A stretch of DNA of 64,000 bases from positions 1 to 64,000 of the forward strand of contig NC_014633.1 in the NCBI RefSeq assembly GCF_000165505.1, written 5' to 3'. The notes below the pieces were generated by a model. That model worked only from the letters and a program-made list of their open reading frames with translations. It searched no databases and had not been told where the DNA came from. This document shows, piece by piece, positions 35,604-43,134 of the stretch. The DNA comes from Ilyobacter polytropus DSM 2926 (GTDB lineage Bacteria > Fusobacteriota > Fusobacteriia > Fusobacteriales > Fusobacteriaceae). Position 1 is the first letter of the stretch. Every line of letters begins with the position of its first letter. Position numbers and translations under genes: made by a program.

Positions 35604-36170
35604 TTAGTTGCTTCCAAATTTTTTAGATGTAAGTATTGATTGTGTGCTCTCAGTATCGATTATATCGGCCATTCGCAAAGCGTGAGTGCTCAGTATCGTG
35701 TATTCAGCTTTTATTCTTTCTTGCAGATCTCTTAGTTGCTCTTCCAGATTCTTGATATTGTCTACACGTTCTTTTATCTCTCTTAGCCTTGGGTTGAACT
35801 CAATATTGTTGATAGATTCTATTACTTTGTAGTATTGCTCTTCACACTGGATAAAATATTTCCTAGCCTGTCTCCCCTTCTCGTTGTTCTCGATCATTGA
35901 GAGCTCTTTGGCCATGTTGAGAGTTATAATGTAATCCAGTTTATATCCTTTTTGAACCATAGAGTGCTTGTTGCCGTTAAATTTCACAACGACACCCGAT
36001 TTGGTGTCGTTCCAAAGGGTAGTAAAGTCTAGGTTTTCTTCAAATTTGTATTTCTCAATTCTTTCCTTTATCCAACTTGTGAAAACTCTTTTTACTTCTA
36101 AAAACTCATGCAGTTCTCTTGCTGAGACCAGGCTATTTCCATACTTGTCTTTTTTTACTTTTACTAACAT
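35604..36170 (-). CDS. AntA/AntB-family antirepressor
   Basis: 188 aa. AntA/AntB domain: LVSARELHEFLEVKRVFTSWI, FTTLWNDTKSGVVVKFNG, DYIITLNMAKELSMIENNEKGRQARKYFI. Inactivates phage repressors in related phages. C-terminal ~65 residues are a coiled coil. Downstream of a 42-aa ORF and of a locus with a predicted antisense RNA. Confidence 0.9.
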   Translation of the reverse strand: MLVKVKKDKYGNSLVSARELHEFLEVKRVFTSWIKERIEKYKFEENLDFTTLWNDTKSGVVVKFNGNKHSMVQKGYKLDYIITLNMAKELSMIENNEKGRQARKYFIQCEEQYYKVIESINNIEFNPRLREIKERVDNIKNLEEQLRDLQERIKAEYTILSTHALRMADIIDTESTQSILTSKKFGSN

Positions 36171-36292
36171 TTATGTCCACCTACTTTCATGGCTATCTCT
36201 ATTGCCACTTTTTCTGATGTCACATAAATTTTGTCGCAAAGCCCTTTGATTGTTACTTCGATCATACCGTTTTCCAGAATTTTCATACTCAT
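36164..36292 (-). CDS. Small leader protein of the antirepressor gene
   Basis: 42 aa (MSMKILENGMIEVTIKG...), not recognised. AGGAGG 8 bases before the ATG. It overlaps the antirepressor start by 7 bases, so it may couple translation of the antirepressor. Confidence 0.6.
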   Translation of the reverse strand: MSMKILENGMIEVTIKGLCDKIYVTSEKVAIEIAMKVGGHKC

Positions 36293-36306
36293 ACTACTAC
36301 CTCCTA

Positions 36307-36335
36307 TTGAATTTATGAGGCAAATGCAGTATACT
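36307..36335 (+). promoter_or_regulatory. Promoter of a predicted antisense RNA
   Basis: TTGAAT, 17-bp spacer, TATACT, pointing right, against all neighbouring genes. Confidence 0.65.
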
Positions 36336-36341
36336 ATACCT

Positions 36342-36413
36342 AGCGACGGTGTTAGTTTACTAGCATCTGCCCCTGTGAGTTTTTTCTAGACTTACAGGGG
36401 ATTTTTTATTTCT
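36342..36413 (+). ncRNA. Predicted ~72-nt antisense sRNA by the antirepressor
   Basis: Lies between a near-consensus promoter (36307-36335) and a strong intrinsic terminator (CCCCTGTGAG/CTTACAGGGG, 36370-36400, then T6). No ORF. It is antisense to the leader between the AbrB-like gene and the antirepressor operon. Size and place recall phage P22 sar RNA, which sits between arc and ant and blocks ant translation. It does not cover the SD of the 42-aa ORF, so transcriptional interference or another mechanism is possible. Confidence 0.6.
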
Positions 36414-36639
36414 TTTTACGGATAATAAGTTGTTGGTTTTCTTCATCTAAAATCAACTCTATTCCTTTTTCTTCCTTTGTAATGCCTAACTTTTCTAGCC
36501 ATGGCTTAGGAAGAGTCAATCTAGTACCAGTACCATTACCGGCCTTGTAAAAAGAAATGGTCAAGTCTCTCTTTTCCAATTTAGCCTCCTTTTGTTCGCC
36601 CCTAATATAAATATAACCTGTTAGGGTCGGACTTGTCAA
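36406..36639 (-). CDS. AbrB/SpoVT-like DNA-binding protein
   Basis: 77 aa. Swapped-hairpin pattern ISFYKAGNGTGTRLTLPKPWLEKLGITKEEKGIELILDEENQQLIIRKK. Small regulator upstream of the antirepressor operon, in the position that arc occupies in P22 (a different fold). Probable transcriptional control of this locus. Confidence 0.7.
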   Translation of the reverse strand: MTSPTLTGYIYIRGEQKEAKLEKRDLTISFYKAGNGTGTRLTLPKPWLEKLGITKEEKGIELILDEENQQLIIRKKK

Positions 36640-36729
36640 ATGTTTTTTTAATTTACTTCATCTGCCTCATAAAATTCTATAGGAAAATCCCTGATTTATT
36701 TAGTTTTTAATGTCCTTGATTACTTCTTT

Positions 36730-36909
36730 TTATTTTTTCCTGTAAAATTTATCTTTAAAAGATGCATCCATATCAATTAACTGGGTAAATATAATGATTA
36801 GCATTCCAAATTCTTTTTCTCCCATCACCAGAATATAAATTCCATATAAGAATGTTATTAGTGACAATATCATGGTTAAAATTCTTTTGAGCTGTCTCTT
36901 ATTTATCAT
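36730..36909 (-). CDS. Small two-helix membrane protein
   Basis: 59 aa from ATG 36909. Two hydrophobic helices (MILSLITFLYGIYILV and FGMLIIIFTQLI). Overlaps the previous gene by 11 bases. Function unknown. Confidence 0.5.
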   Translation of the reverse strand: MINKRQLKRILTMILSLITFLYGIYILVMGEKEFGMLIIIFTQLIDMDASFKDKFYRKK

Positions 36910-37294
36910 AATAACCACTCTCGATTCTCTCAAGGGTGCGGTCAATTTTTCGCTTTATGATCTCTCTTATATCATCTCTGTAGGTTTCAAGTATGTTTTG
37001 GAACTGATGGTGAAGGCCGTGACTTTCCAGGGCATCTTTGAAGTGGCGACAATGATCGTCAAAGTCGTTCCTTATAGCTCCTTGAGAGTTCTCTATCATT
37101 TGCTGGGCAGTTATTATCCTGTCAGCTATCTCCTCTTTTGCTTCTTGAAGTCGCTTTTGACATGGGTCCATCACAAATCTTTGAAGGGAGAGAAGCAACT
37201 CAAATCCTTCGCACTTGGCCTGCTCGAGCTGATTTGCTCCTCCAAAATGAATATACACATTGCTGTTTTTATTTCTGTAAGCTGCCGTTATCAT
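36899..37294 (-). CDS. Hypothetical helical phage protein
   Basis: 131 aa, mainly helical (QRFVMDPCQKRLQEAKEEI onward), not recognised. Overlaps the Myb-like gene upstream by 4 bases (ATGA), so part of the early leftward operon. Confidence 0.55.
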   Translation of the reverse strand: MITAAYRNKNSNVYIHFGGANQLEQAKCEGFELLLSLQRFVMDPCQKRLQEAKEEIADRIITAQQMIENSQGAIRNDFDDHCRHFKDALESHGLHHQFQNILETYRDDIREIIKRKIDRTLERIESGYYDK

Positions 37295-38043
37295 AAATCC
37301 CTCCCCAAAATATCTATTAGAACTGCACCATTTTTTAAGTTTGAAATAGTTGTATCTTTTTCTTCTATGATCTGCAAAAACTGTTTATGTGTCTTTAACT
37401 GGCTCTTTACTTCGAAATAGTCGTTATGAAGGACCTCATTTTCTTCTTCATTTATCAATTCTTCATACTCTTCTATTTCAAGTTGTGCTTCTGCATATTT
37501 GACTTCAAGCTTTTGATATTTTTCTGTGAGTTTGTCGAAGCAAGACTTTGGAACTGTTTCGCTAAGCCCTTCGTGATATGGATTGAGGTCTTCTAGCTGT
37601 TTTTTTAGGTCGTCAATGTGATTTTCTCTGTATCTCAAGGCTGTATTTAGCTCCCTGAGGTGTCTTTCGTGGCCCTCTGCATCTTTTTCTGTACCTGTGA
37701 TCTTTCCTTGGAGAGACGATATAGTGTGGAGGTGTTTTTTATTGTTCTCTGAATACTCTTTGAGCTCTTTATTTTTAATATCCAGCTTTTTTTTTAACTG
37801 CTGGATTTCTTTTTCTTTTTCATCTATCACATCAAAGGCTTCTACCAGTGTGGGATCTTTCTTTACTGGTATCTCTTTTTTTACTAAGTTGGGTTTTCCT
37901 AGCTGGCCAAGCTGCTTCATTTTCTGAATTTTGCTATTGATCGCCGGAAGTGATACCCCTAGGTGTTCCGCCAGGTCTTTTCTTGATTTTTCAAAATTTT
38001 CTTTGATATAAGTTTCTTCTGCTGCTGTCCATGTTTTCCGCAT
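37291..38043 (-). CDS. Myb/SANT-like HTH and coiled-coil protein
   Basis: 250 aa. N-terminal SANT/HTH motif (RKTWTAAEETYIKENFEKSRKDLAEHLGVSLPAINSKI, residues 2-39) followed by ~200 residues of coiled coil. Possible DNA-binding regulator or structural protein of the early region; not otherwise recognised. Confidence 0.6.
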   Translation of the reverse strand: MRKTWTAAEETYIKENFEKSRKDLAEHLGVSLPAINSKIQKMKQLGQLGKPNLVKKEIPVKKDPTLVEAFDVIDEKEKEIQQLKKKLDIKNKELKEYSENNKKHLHTISSLQGKITGTEKDAEGHERHLRELNTALRYRENHIDDLKKQLEDLNPYHEGLSETVPKSCFDKLTEKYQKLEVKYAEAQLEIEEYEELINEEENEVLHNDYFEVKSQLKTHKQFLQIIEEKDTTISNLKNGAVLIDILGRDL

Positions 38044-38089
38044 TTTTCACCTCTTATGAAATATTATCGATGACTTGATATAGTATTTT

Positions 38090-38230
38090 TTAATCTTTTA
38101 ATTGAAGTATTTTAAGTGCTATTTCCATCTTGCCTATGTCTGCCTGAGCTTGATTTTTTAAAGCTTTTTCCAAACTCTCGGCGGCTATTATTTTTAATTC
38201 TTCAAGCTTTTCATCTGATTTTTTCTTCAT
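38090..38230 (-). CDS. Small helical protein
   Basis: 46 aa, highly charged amphipathic helix (MKKKSDEKLEELKIIAAESL...). SD GGAGG; overlaps the upstream ORF by 20 bases. Confidence 0.5.
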   Translation of the reverse strand: MKKKSDEKLEELKIIAAESLEKALKNQAQADIGKMEIALKILQLKD

Positions 38231-38522
38231 CGTTCCACCTCCTGAACTTTAAGCATGTGATAAACTGCTCCTCTACTCCTAAAAGCTTTATAGGGTCATT
38301 AAAACCTTGAGGACCAAGTTTTGAAATAAATTTACCATCAATTTTTCTGAGGTATCCCTCTTCTATTTCAAAAAAACAACTCAGAGTTTTAAACTCTACA
38401 CTACAGCATTCTTCTGCAGAAAGTCCTGTTATGCCTGACACTTCCACACTTGTAAAATTTTCTTTAGTTTTAGATGCTTCATTTATGCCTTTTAAAACTT
38501 CAATATAAGTTTCTAGTTTCAC
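38211..38522 (-). CDS. Hypothetical phage protein
   Basis: 103 aa with a possible winged-helix pattern (FTSVEVSGITGLSAEECCSVEFKTLSCFFEIEEGYLRKI). Early leftward operon; not recognised. Confidence 0.5.
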   Translation of the reverse strand: MKLETYIEVLKGINEASKTKENFTSVEVSGITGLSAEECCSVEFKTLSCFFEIEEGYLRKIDGKFISKLGPQGFNDPIKLLGVEEQFITCLKFRRWNDEEKIR

Positions 38523-38731
38523 TCTTTTACCTCCTGTATTTTTATATTTTTCAATTTTTCTAGCTGCTTTTTCTTGAACTTCCAGAATTTTCTGAGAGCT
38601 TCTATGTTTCCGATTCCATACTTCCTGAGGAGTGCTCTGTGTTCTCCAGGAGTTAGGAATTTACTCTGTTTTCCTAGGTCCTCAAGAAACTTCACTGTTT
38701 TTTCAAGAAGTTCTTTTTCAGAGCCATTCAA
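38519..38731 (-). CDS. Hypothetical phage protein
   Basis: 70 aa, basic, helical (MNGSEKELLEKTVKFLEDLG...). ATGA overlap with the next gene. Not recognised. Confidence 0.5.
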   Translation of the reverse strand: MNGSEKELLEKTVKFLEDLGKQSKFLTPGEHRALLRKYGIGNIEALRKFWKFKKKQLEKLKNIKIQEVKE

Positions 38732-38873
38732 TTTCTATCTCCCAGCCATTTTCAAAGGCATCTCTAGATAATTTTTCAAGGTCTTTGTCAAATCTGACAC
38801 TGTCTAATTTTATTGATTTTATTTTGTTTAAGATTTTTAAAAAGTTTTCGAGATTAACTATATGTCCTATCAT
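38718..38873 (-). CDS. Small hypothetical phage protein
   Basis: 51 aa (MIGHIVNLENFLKILNKIKS...WEIEIEWL). GGAGGGTGAC upstream of ATG. Overlaps the next gene by 14 bases; unknown. Confidence 0.5.
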   Translation of the reverse strand: MIGHIVNLENFLKILNKIKSIKLDSVRFDKDLEKLSRDAFENGWEIEIEWL

Positions 38874-38893
38874 GTCACCCTCCTAATTGAAAT

Positions 38894-39052
38894 CTATTTT
38901 TCGTAATAACCTATAAAAACAAACTGTTTTGTCTGTTTATCATAATCAAAATATGGTGGTATCACTGCATTTCTGTTGCTGAGTTTTCCTATTTTTAGAT
39001 CAAATAATTTAGAATTTTTTTCTATGATTGTGACTCTTTCCCAGATTTTCAT
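38894..39052 (-). CDS. Small hypothetical phage protein
   Basis: 52 aa (MKIWERVTIIEKNSKLFDLKIG...). GGAGGG 5 bases before ATG; follows the replication gene by 20 bases. Unknown. Confidence 0.5.
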   Translation of the reverse strand: MKIWERVTIIEKNSKLFDLKIGKLSNRNAVIPPYFDYDKQTKQFVFIGYYEK

Positions 39053-39072
39053 GTGTCCCTCCAAACTTAAAA

Positions 39073-40080
39073 TTATAATCCTGTGTATTTTGATAATTTA
39101 TCCCTATATTCAGTTACTACCGTATCAAACTCGAATGAATATTGTTCTGACAACTTATCAAATTTTTCTATTGGGTCGTTGCAGATCCCGATATCAAATT
39201 CATTTACGATAAGGTTTGCAATGTCTTTAATCCTCTTGGTAGCTTTTGATTTACTGAGATTTAATCTAACTTTAACAGGTTTTAAATCATAATTCATCTT
39301 GATGGCGTCTACTACAAATCCGGGTCCTTTGTTATTTGATACTACATAATTTACTACTTCGATAAGCCTTTTTGGTGTAGTGTCCAGCTTTTCAATGTTT
39401 TTTAATGTCCCATCAGGAACTTTGTAATTGATGGAATCTAATGTTTTTATTATTTCTTTTTTACCGAAGGAACTACCACCAAGGGAACCACTGTGACCGC
39501 TAGTAGTGGTTTTTCTTTTTAAGTAAGTATTATTAAGTAAGTATTTATATGTGGCATTTTCATTTTTCTGATTGTCTTTTAGATCAATGTTTTCGGTGCT
39601 TACAGAGTTTGACACAGGTGTGTCAACAGTGCAACCCACTGATTTTACTGGTTTAGATGGTGCTTTTGATTTTGGTTTTGACACAGGTGTGACAAGCTCA
39701 AACTCTTCCTCTTCTGTATCTACTGTTTTTATTGGCTCCAAGAGGGTAGAGGGGTGTGTCAAGCTATAAACGTTTGAAGTAAACTCACCATTTTTCTTTT
39801 TTCTGTTTAATTTTTTTATTAATCCAATGGAGATCATCTTGTCTATTGATCTTCTTGTTTTAACTTTGCATATTTCACCATTTTTATTTCTGATCTTGCA
39901 TGCTTCTGCAATGACAGGATATGAAGGAAATGCAACCTCTCCATGATTGCTCTTTAGCTTTACCAAATACATGAAAATAATTCTCTCAGACATCTCTAAA
40001 TCAAGATCCCATATCTCATTGGGGACCATTGTAAAGTTTGTATTCCAGGATACTTCTATTCTCGCGTCCATTAAATTCAT
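39073..40080 (-). CDS. Phage replication protein with N-terminal HTH
   Basis: 335 aa. N-terminal winged-helix of the type found in replication initiators and DnaD/O-like proteins (FTMVPNEIWDLDLEMSERIIFMYLVKLKSNHGEVAFPSYPVIAEACKI, given in pieces: MVPNEIWDL, IIFMYLVKLKS, FPSYPVIAEACK). A Thr/Lys-rich linker and a small helical C-terminal domain follow. Likely lambda-O-like origin-binding initiator. Confidence 0.65.
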   Translation of the reverse strand: MNLMDARIEVSWNTNFTMVPNEIWDLDLEMSERIIFMYLVKLKSNHGEVAFPSYPVIAEACKIRNKNGEICKVKTRRSIDKMISIGLIKKLNRKKKNGEFTSNVYSLTHPSTLLEPIKTVDTEEEEFELVTPVSKPKSKAPSKPVKSVGCTVDTPVSNSVSTENIDLKDNQKNENATYKYLLNNTYLKRKTTTSGHSGSLGGSSFGKKEIIKTLDSINYKVPDGTLKNIEKLDTTPKRLIEVVNYVVSNNKGPGFVVDAIKMNYDLKPVKVRLNLSKSKATKRIKDIANLIVNEFDIGICNDPIEKFDKLSEQYSFEFDTVVTEYRDKLSKYTGL

Positions 40081-40197
40081 CTCCTATGCAGGACCTTCCA
40101 GAGTCCTATTTTATTTTTATATTCTTATTTAAAAGCCCCGAAGGGCAACCCTGGAAGGCGGCCCATAGACTTTTGAATAAAGATATAAAGTGTTCTT

Positions 40198-40226
40198 TTG
40201 TGCCAGTGCCCCCTACATGCTATAAT
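40198..40226 (+). promoter_or_regulatory. Promoter of a 38-codon ORF
   Basis: TTGTGC, 17-bp spacer, TATAAT, 37 bp upstream of the ORF start on the plus strand. Confidence 0.65.
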
Positions 40227-40263
40227 CGATTCACCACAAAACAATTAAACTCAAGGAGGCACT

Positions 40264-40380
40264 ATGAAAAAATTACGTAATTTAAAATCTGCTATTTGTG
40301 AAAGCGGCCACATTCAAACTTCTGTTTTGGATTCTTTGGCAAGCATAGCTTCTCAAAAGGTTATTGATTTTCTGAAGTAG
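40264..40380 (+). CDS. 38-aa protein with its own promoter and SD
   Basis: MKKLRNLKSAICESGHIQTS... ending VIDFLK; SD AAGGAGG 6 bases before ATG. It runs against the neighbouring leftward genes and its end overlaps the 77-aa ORF by 20 bases. Function unknown; possibly a switch regulator or peptide toxin. Confidence 0.6.
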   Translation: MKKLRNLKSAICESGHIQTSVLDSLASIASQKVIDFLK

Positions 40381-40594
40381 AATCGTTTTCTAATAACAAA
40401 GTGGAAATTCTTCCTATCATCCTAATTTCTTTATCCCTCATAGGTGTTTTTGTTTTAATACAGCTATAGAGCCTGACATATATAAAATCTATGGCTCTAT
40501 CCTCTGTATCTTCCAAAGTTAAATATTTTTCAGTTACCTGGTCTTTCATCTGCGTCCCATCCTTTAATCGTTTTTTCATAAATTTTCTCTTCAA
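40361..40594 (-). CDS. Hypothetical phage protein after cro
   Basis: 77 aa, basic (MKRKFMKKRLKDGTQ...). No clear family. First larger ORF downstream of the cro-like gene; the region between them carries a predicted plus-strand RNA. Confidence 0.45.
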   Translation of the reverse strand: MKRKFMKKRLKDGTQMKDQVTEKYLTLEDTEDRAIDFIYVRLYSCIKTKTPMRDKEIRMIGRISTLLLENDSTSENQ

Positions 40595-40618
40595 AAACGT
40601 AAAAGTGCTGGTTATATT
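40590..40618 (+). promoter_or_regulatory. Candidate promoter of the structured RNA
   Basis: TTCAAA, 17-bp spacer, TATATT on the plus strand (4/6 and 5/6 matches). Confidence 0.4.
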
Positions 40619-40620
40619 TA

Positions 40621-40845
40621 TGTCCGAACCAGCACGGACAACCGATTTTATTTTATTGAAGGAGTCCAGCCAAAGGCTGTAAAGACTCTACCGTTAGAGC
40701 CTCTTCGATACAGCTAAACAAGCGGAAGTTATAATTAAAAGGGGGACTAGAAATTATAATGGTGTTTAGCTGTATAGAGGAAGGTCCTAAGCTTTTAAAT
40801 AACACCCATTGAAGAGGGGCAGAAGCCCCTCTTCTTTGTACTTTT
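40621..40845 (+). ncRNA. Predicted structured RNA of ~220 nt
   Basis: Successive stems: TGTCCG/CGGACA (40621-40640); CAGCC/GGCTG (40667-40679); CTCTA/TAGAG (40685-40698); a long stem with perfect 13-base arms ATACAGCTAAACA (40707-40719)/TGTTTAGCTGTAT (40762-40774), extended by CCTCT/AGAGG; and a terminator GAAGAGGGGC/GCCCCTCTTC (40811-40834) with T-tract only in the plus direction. No plausible ORF. Not a family I recognise. Confidence 0.5.
40811..40840 (+). terminator. Strong rightward terminator before cro end
   Basis: 10-bp GC-rich stem, 4-nt loop, TTTGTACTTTT tail. Converges with cro, whose stop is at 40857. Confidence 0.85.
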
Positions 40846-40853
40846 ATGTACAG
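40836..40853. promoter_or_regulatory. Phage operator O4
   Basis: TTGTAC-N6-GTACAG, one mismatch to the operator consensus; lies between the terminator and the end of the cro-like gene. Confidence 0.6.
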
Positions 40854-40856
40854 GAA

Positions 40857-41081
40857 TTATTCAAAAAAAATTACAGGGTCCAGTTCAAATTTTTCACATA
40901 TAATCTTCAGCTGTTCTACGCTGAATGTTACCTTTCCCTCTTTTAAATTTTGAATATGATAAAAAAAGTTTTGCTTTGTAATGCCCAGCAACGGGTAGAC
41001 TTCAGTGTATTTTATTCCCAGTTTTTTTTTAGAATCTATTAATTTTTTATACATATATTCACCTCTTAATTCATTGTACAA
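40857..41081 (-). CDS. Cro-like HTH regulator
   Basis: Up to 74 aa; ATG at 41051 (MYKKLIDSKKKLG, SD GAGGTG) is the likelier start, giving 64 aa, because the promoter -10 box lies at 41073-41078. Xre-like HTH: GIKYTEVYPLLGITKQNFFYHIQNLKEGKVTFSVEQL. The promoter overlaps operator O3. Position and size fit Cro, the lytic regulator of the switch. Confidence 0.75.
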   Translation of the reverse strand: MYNELRGEYMYKKLIDSKKKLGIKYTEVYPLLGITKQNFFYHIQNLKEGKVTFSVEQLKIICEKFELDPVIFFE

Positions 41082-41101
41082 CTTTGTACAATGAAAGTCA
41101 A
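41073..41101 (-). promoter_or_regulatory. Leftward lytic promoter of cro, with operator O3
   Basis: Minus-strand TTGACT (41101-41096), 17 bp, TACAAT (41078-41073). Operator O3 TTGTACAACTTTGTACAA (41074-41091) fills the spacer and -10 box. Nearly identical to the rightward early promoter at 44492. Confidence 0.85.
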
Positions 41102-41236
41102 AATTTTTTTTACTGATTTAAAAAAACTAAAAGCGAGGGGTTTTAATTTATATTTTTATTTTTTTCTTGAATTATATTATTTTATGTGGAAAACTTATGT
41201 AGATACGCCAATAAATAACTAAAGGGAGAGGATTTT

Positions 41237-41620
41237 ATGAAAAAAATAATTTTAATGTTATTATTATGTATTAGTATCACTGTTTTAGCTGTCCCACAAG
41301 CATCTCCATGGGATAGTGTTACGTATGCAGTAAAAAATTATTTGAAGGATAATGCAAACGATCCTAAAAGCATTAAATATGTAGAATGCAGTTATATACT
41401 AAAACTCAGCAATGGAGGGTGGGCTCAACGAGTTAAATTCAGAGGTAAAAATGCTTATGGTGGGATGGTTCTTAATGAGTATGCTTTTTTGATATCTGGC
41501 GACGGAGACAGTGCTGTGGTTGTTTCGGCTGGTTCTATGGGTGAATTTAGTAAAGCTCTTTCATCGACAGGAATTAGTATAGTAGGATCGTATAATCATG
41601 AAGGAAAGAAAGTAGATTAG
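41237..41620 (+). CDS. Small secreted protein, possible lysogenic conversion gene
   Basis: 127 aa. Sec signal peptide (MKKIILMLLLCISITVLA) with cleavage near VLA-VPQA. The mature part, with NDPKSIKYVEC, WAQRVKFRGKNAYGGMVLNEYAF, resembles small exported proteins with an 'RxKNxFGG' core found in many bacteria. Separate plus-strand gene within a leftward region; AGGGAGAGG upstream. A moron expressed in lysogens is an inference. Confidence 0.7.
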   Translation: MKKIILMLLLCISITVLAVPQASPWDSVTYAVKNYLKDNANDPKSIKYVECSYILKLSNGGWAQRVKFRGKNAYGGMVLNEYAFLISGDGDSAVVVSAGSMGEFSKALSSTGISIVGSYNHEGKKVD

Positions 41621-41646
41621 TAATAAAAAAAGAGCCCCGAAAGGGG

Positions 41647-42291
41647 CTAATCTTCCTTAAAGTATTTAAGTTTTAAAGAATTAAAAGAAATACCCTCTAA
41701 TGATTTATCATCTGATATTTCTGCAAACTCAATGACTGTATTTATATTTCTAGCAATCCAACGGTCGTTAATAGTGCTTCCAATATCTGTAAATGCACCA
41801 AAAATTAATGCAATAATAGCTATTATAAAATTAATAGCTTCATGAGAAAGGAATCTCCATTTGACTAGTTTTTTAAGTTCTTCTCCTATATAAAATTCTT
41901 CACTTAAGTTCTTCAAAATGATTTTTTTATGTTTATTTTCAATTTTAATTTTTATAATACTAGAACCACTAACATCTCTAAATGGCTGAAAGACATATTT
42001 AACTTCAGAATTCTTTGGATCTTTCATGATCTCAATCATTTCTTCTTCTAGTAGGTATCCTACCAGTTTAATTATCTCGTAACATTGAATTTTTCTTTTT
42101 TGATAATATTCTGAATAATCTTTGTCAGAAACACTTAAGGTACACTCGCTAGAAGTAAGTTTTAGAGAAGTATTTGGGATATGTTTTGTAAACACCTCTT
42201 TAATTAAGTCTTCCAACGTAAAATCATTGATCGATGGGCGGTATTTAATTATTGTCTTCATTATTTTTTTTTGAAATTTCGAATATTTCAT
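41647..42291 (-). CDS. cI-operon gene 3: membrane protein
   Basis: 214 aa, unrecognised. N-terminal helical/beta domain of ~150 residues (FTLEDLIKEVFTKHIPNTSL, IIKIKIENKHKKIIL) and one hydrophobic helix at ~170-188 (AINFIIAIIALIFGAF), then a short tail. Six bases after the preceding gene. As the membrane component of a cI-linked cassette it could be the effector of an exclusion system (compare lambda RexB, unrelated in sequence). Confidence 0.65.
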   Translation of the reverse strand: MKYSKFQKKIMKTIIKYRPSINDFTLEDLIKEVFTKHIPNTSLKLTSSECTLSVSDKDYSEYYQKRKIQCYEIIKLVGYLLEEEMIEIMKDPKNSEVKYVFQPFRDVSGSSIIKIKIENKHKKIILKNLSEEFYIGEELKKLVKWRFLSHEAINFIIAIIALIFGAFTDIGSTINDRWIARNINTVIEFAEISDDKSLEGISFNSLKLKYFKED

Positions 42292-42297
42292 AATAAT

Positions 42298-43134
42298 TTA
42301 TCCTATGAGTCTTTTAGAAATTTTTTCAAAATCTTCATCCGATTGAATATAGAAAGTATCAACACTAGTTATTTCACTTATATCAAGAGTCTCCAAATTT
42401 TCTCCTACATATTCCTCGTTTAATTTACTCTTTCTATTATCTATCACAACAAGTATCTTGTCCTGCGCTCTCTTTTCTTTAAAGATTATTCTTAAATCTC
42501 TTAAAGCTTCCAATAAATGTAACTTCGAATTTATTCCCGCAAGAATTATTTTATCACTTTCAAAATACAGATTTTTACTAGAAAATGTTTTTTTATGTTC
42601 TGTTGTTTTTTTTATAGCTTTAAACTTATAACCTTTATGCTTTTTTTGAAAATTATTAAGAAAATTTTGGATTTCAGTTCTAAAAGCTTCGCCTCTTTGA
42701 CTTTCTTTGACATTACTCAAAATATAATCAGATATGTAATTATAGTATCTTGTTGTAGAAAGTATATACCTTAAAATAATTTCATCAAAATTTTCATCAA
42801 ATTCCTCTTTACTAACCCTTTTTTCCATAAGTAAAGAGTGATTAATATTATAACTTTCAAGATGTTCTTTAACCAGTTTTTCAAACTTGGGTGTATCTGG
42901 AATTAAATATTCTTTCCTTAATTTATCTGTGGAATAAATATTACTTAAAGAAGTTTCCCAATTTTTATAATGATCATTTTTTATTATAACGTCCTCTTCC
43001 TGGAAATCAATTATTAACTCCAAGGTATCGCCACTATTGAAAAAATAAGGGAGTCCTATTTCTATTCTGTTTTGATTCTTTTCAATGAATGTGTAGCCCA
43101 GAATTAGATTTTGAATTCTTTTCAAAATTTCCAT
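42298..43134 (-). CDS. cI-operon gene 2: DUF1828/1829-like protein
   Basis: 278 aa. The N-terminal part (RIEIGLPYFFNSGDTLELII, VIIKNDHYKNWETSL) and the C-terminal alpha/beta part (DKILVVIDNRKSKLNEEYV) resemble the two-domain DUF1828/DUF1829 phage proteins; low certainty. Overlaps the end of gene 1 by 13 bases. Soluble, function unknown. Confidence 0.6.
   Translation of the reverse strand: MEILKRIQNLILGYTFIEKNQNRIEIGLPYFFNSGDTLELIIDFQEEDVIIKNDHYKNWETSLSNIYSTDKLRKEYLIPDTPKFEKLVKEHLESYNINHSLLMEKRVSKEEFDENFDEIILRYILSTTRYYNYISDYILSNVKESQRGEAFRTEIQNFLNNFQKKHKGYKFKAIKKTTEHKKTFSSKNLYFESDKIILAGINSKLHLLEALRDLRIIFKEKRAQDKILVVIDNRKSKLNEEYVGENLETLDISEITSVDTFYIQSDEDFEKISKRLIG

Noticed and set aside
40707..40774. 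Transposon ends (13-bp inverted repeats)
   Set aside because: No transposase between the arms (42 bp) and no target duplication; better explained as an RNA stem.
40681..40845. Retron or diversity-generating retroelement RNA
   Set aside because: No reverse transcriptase in the window.
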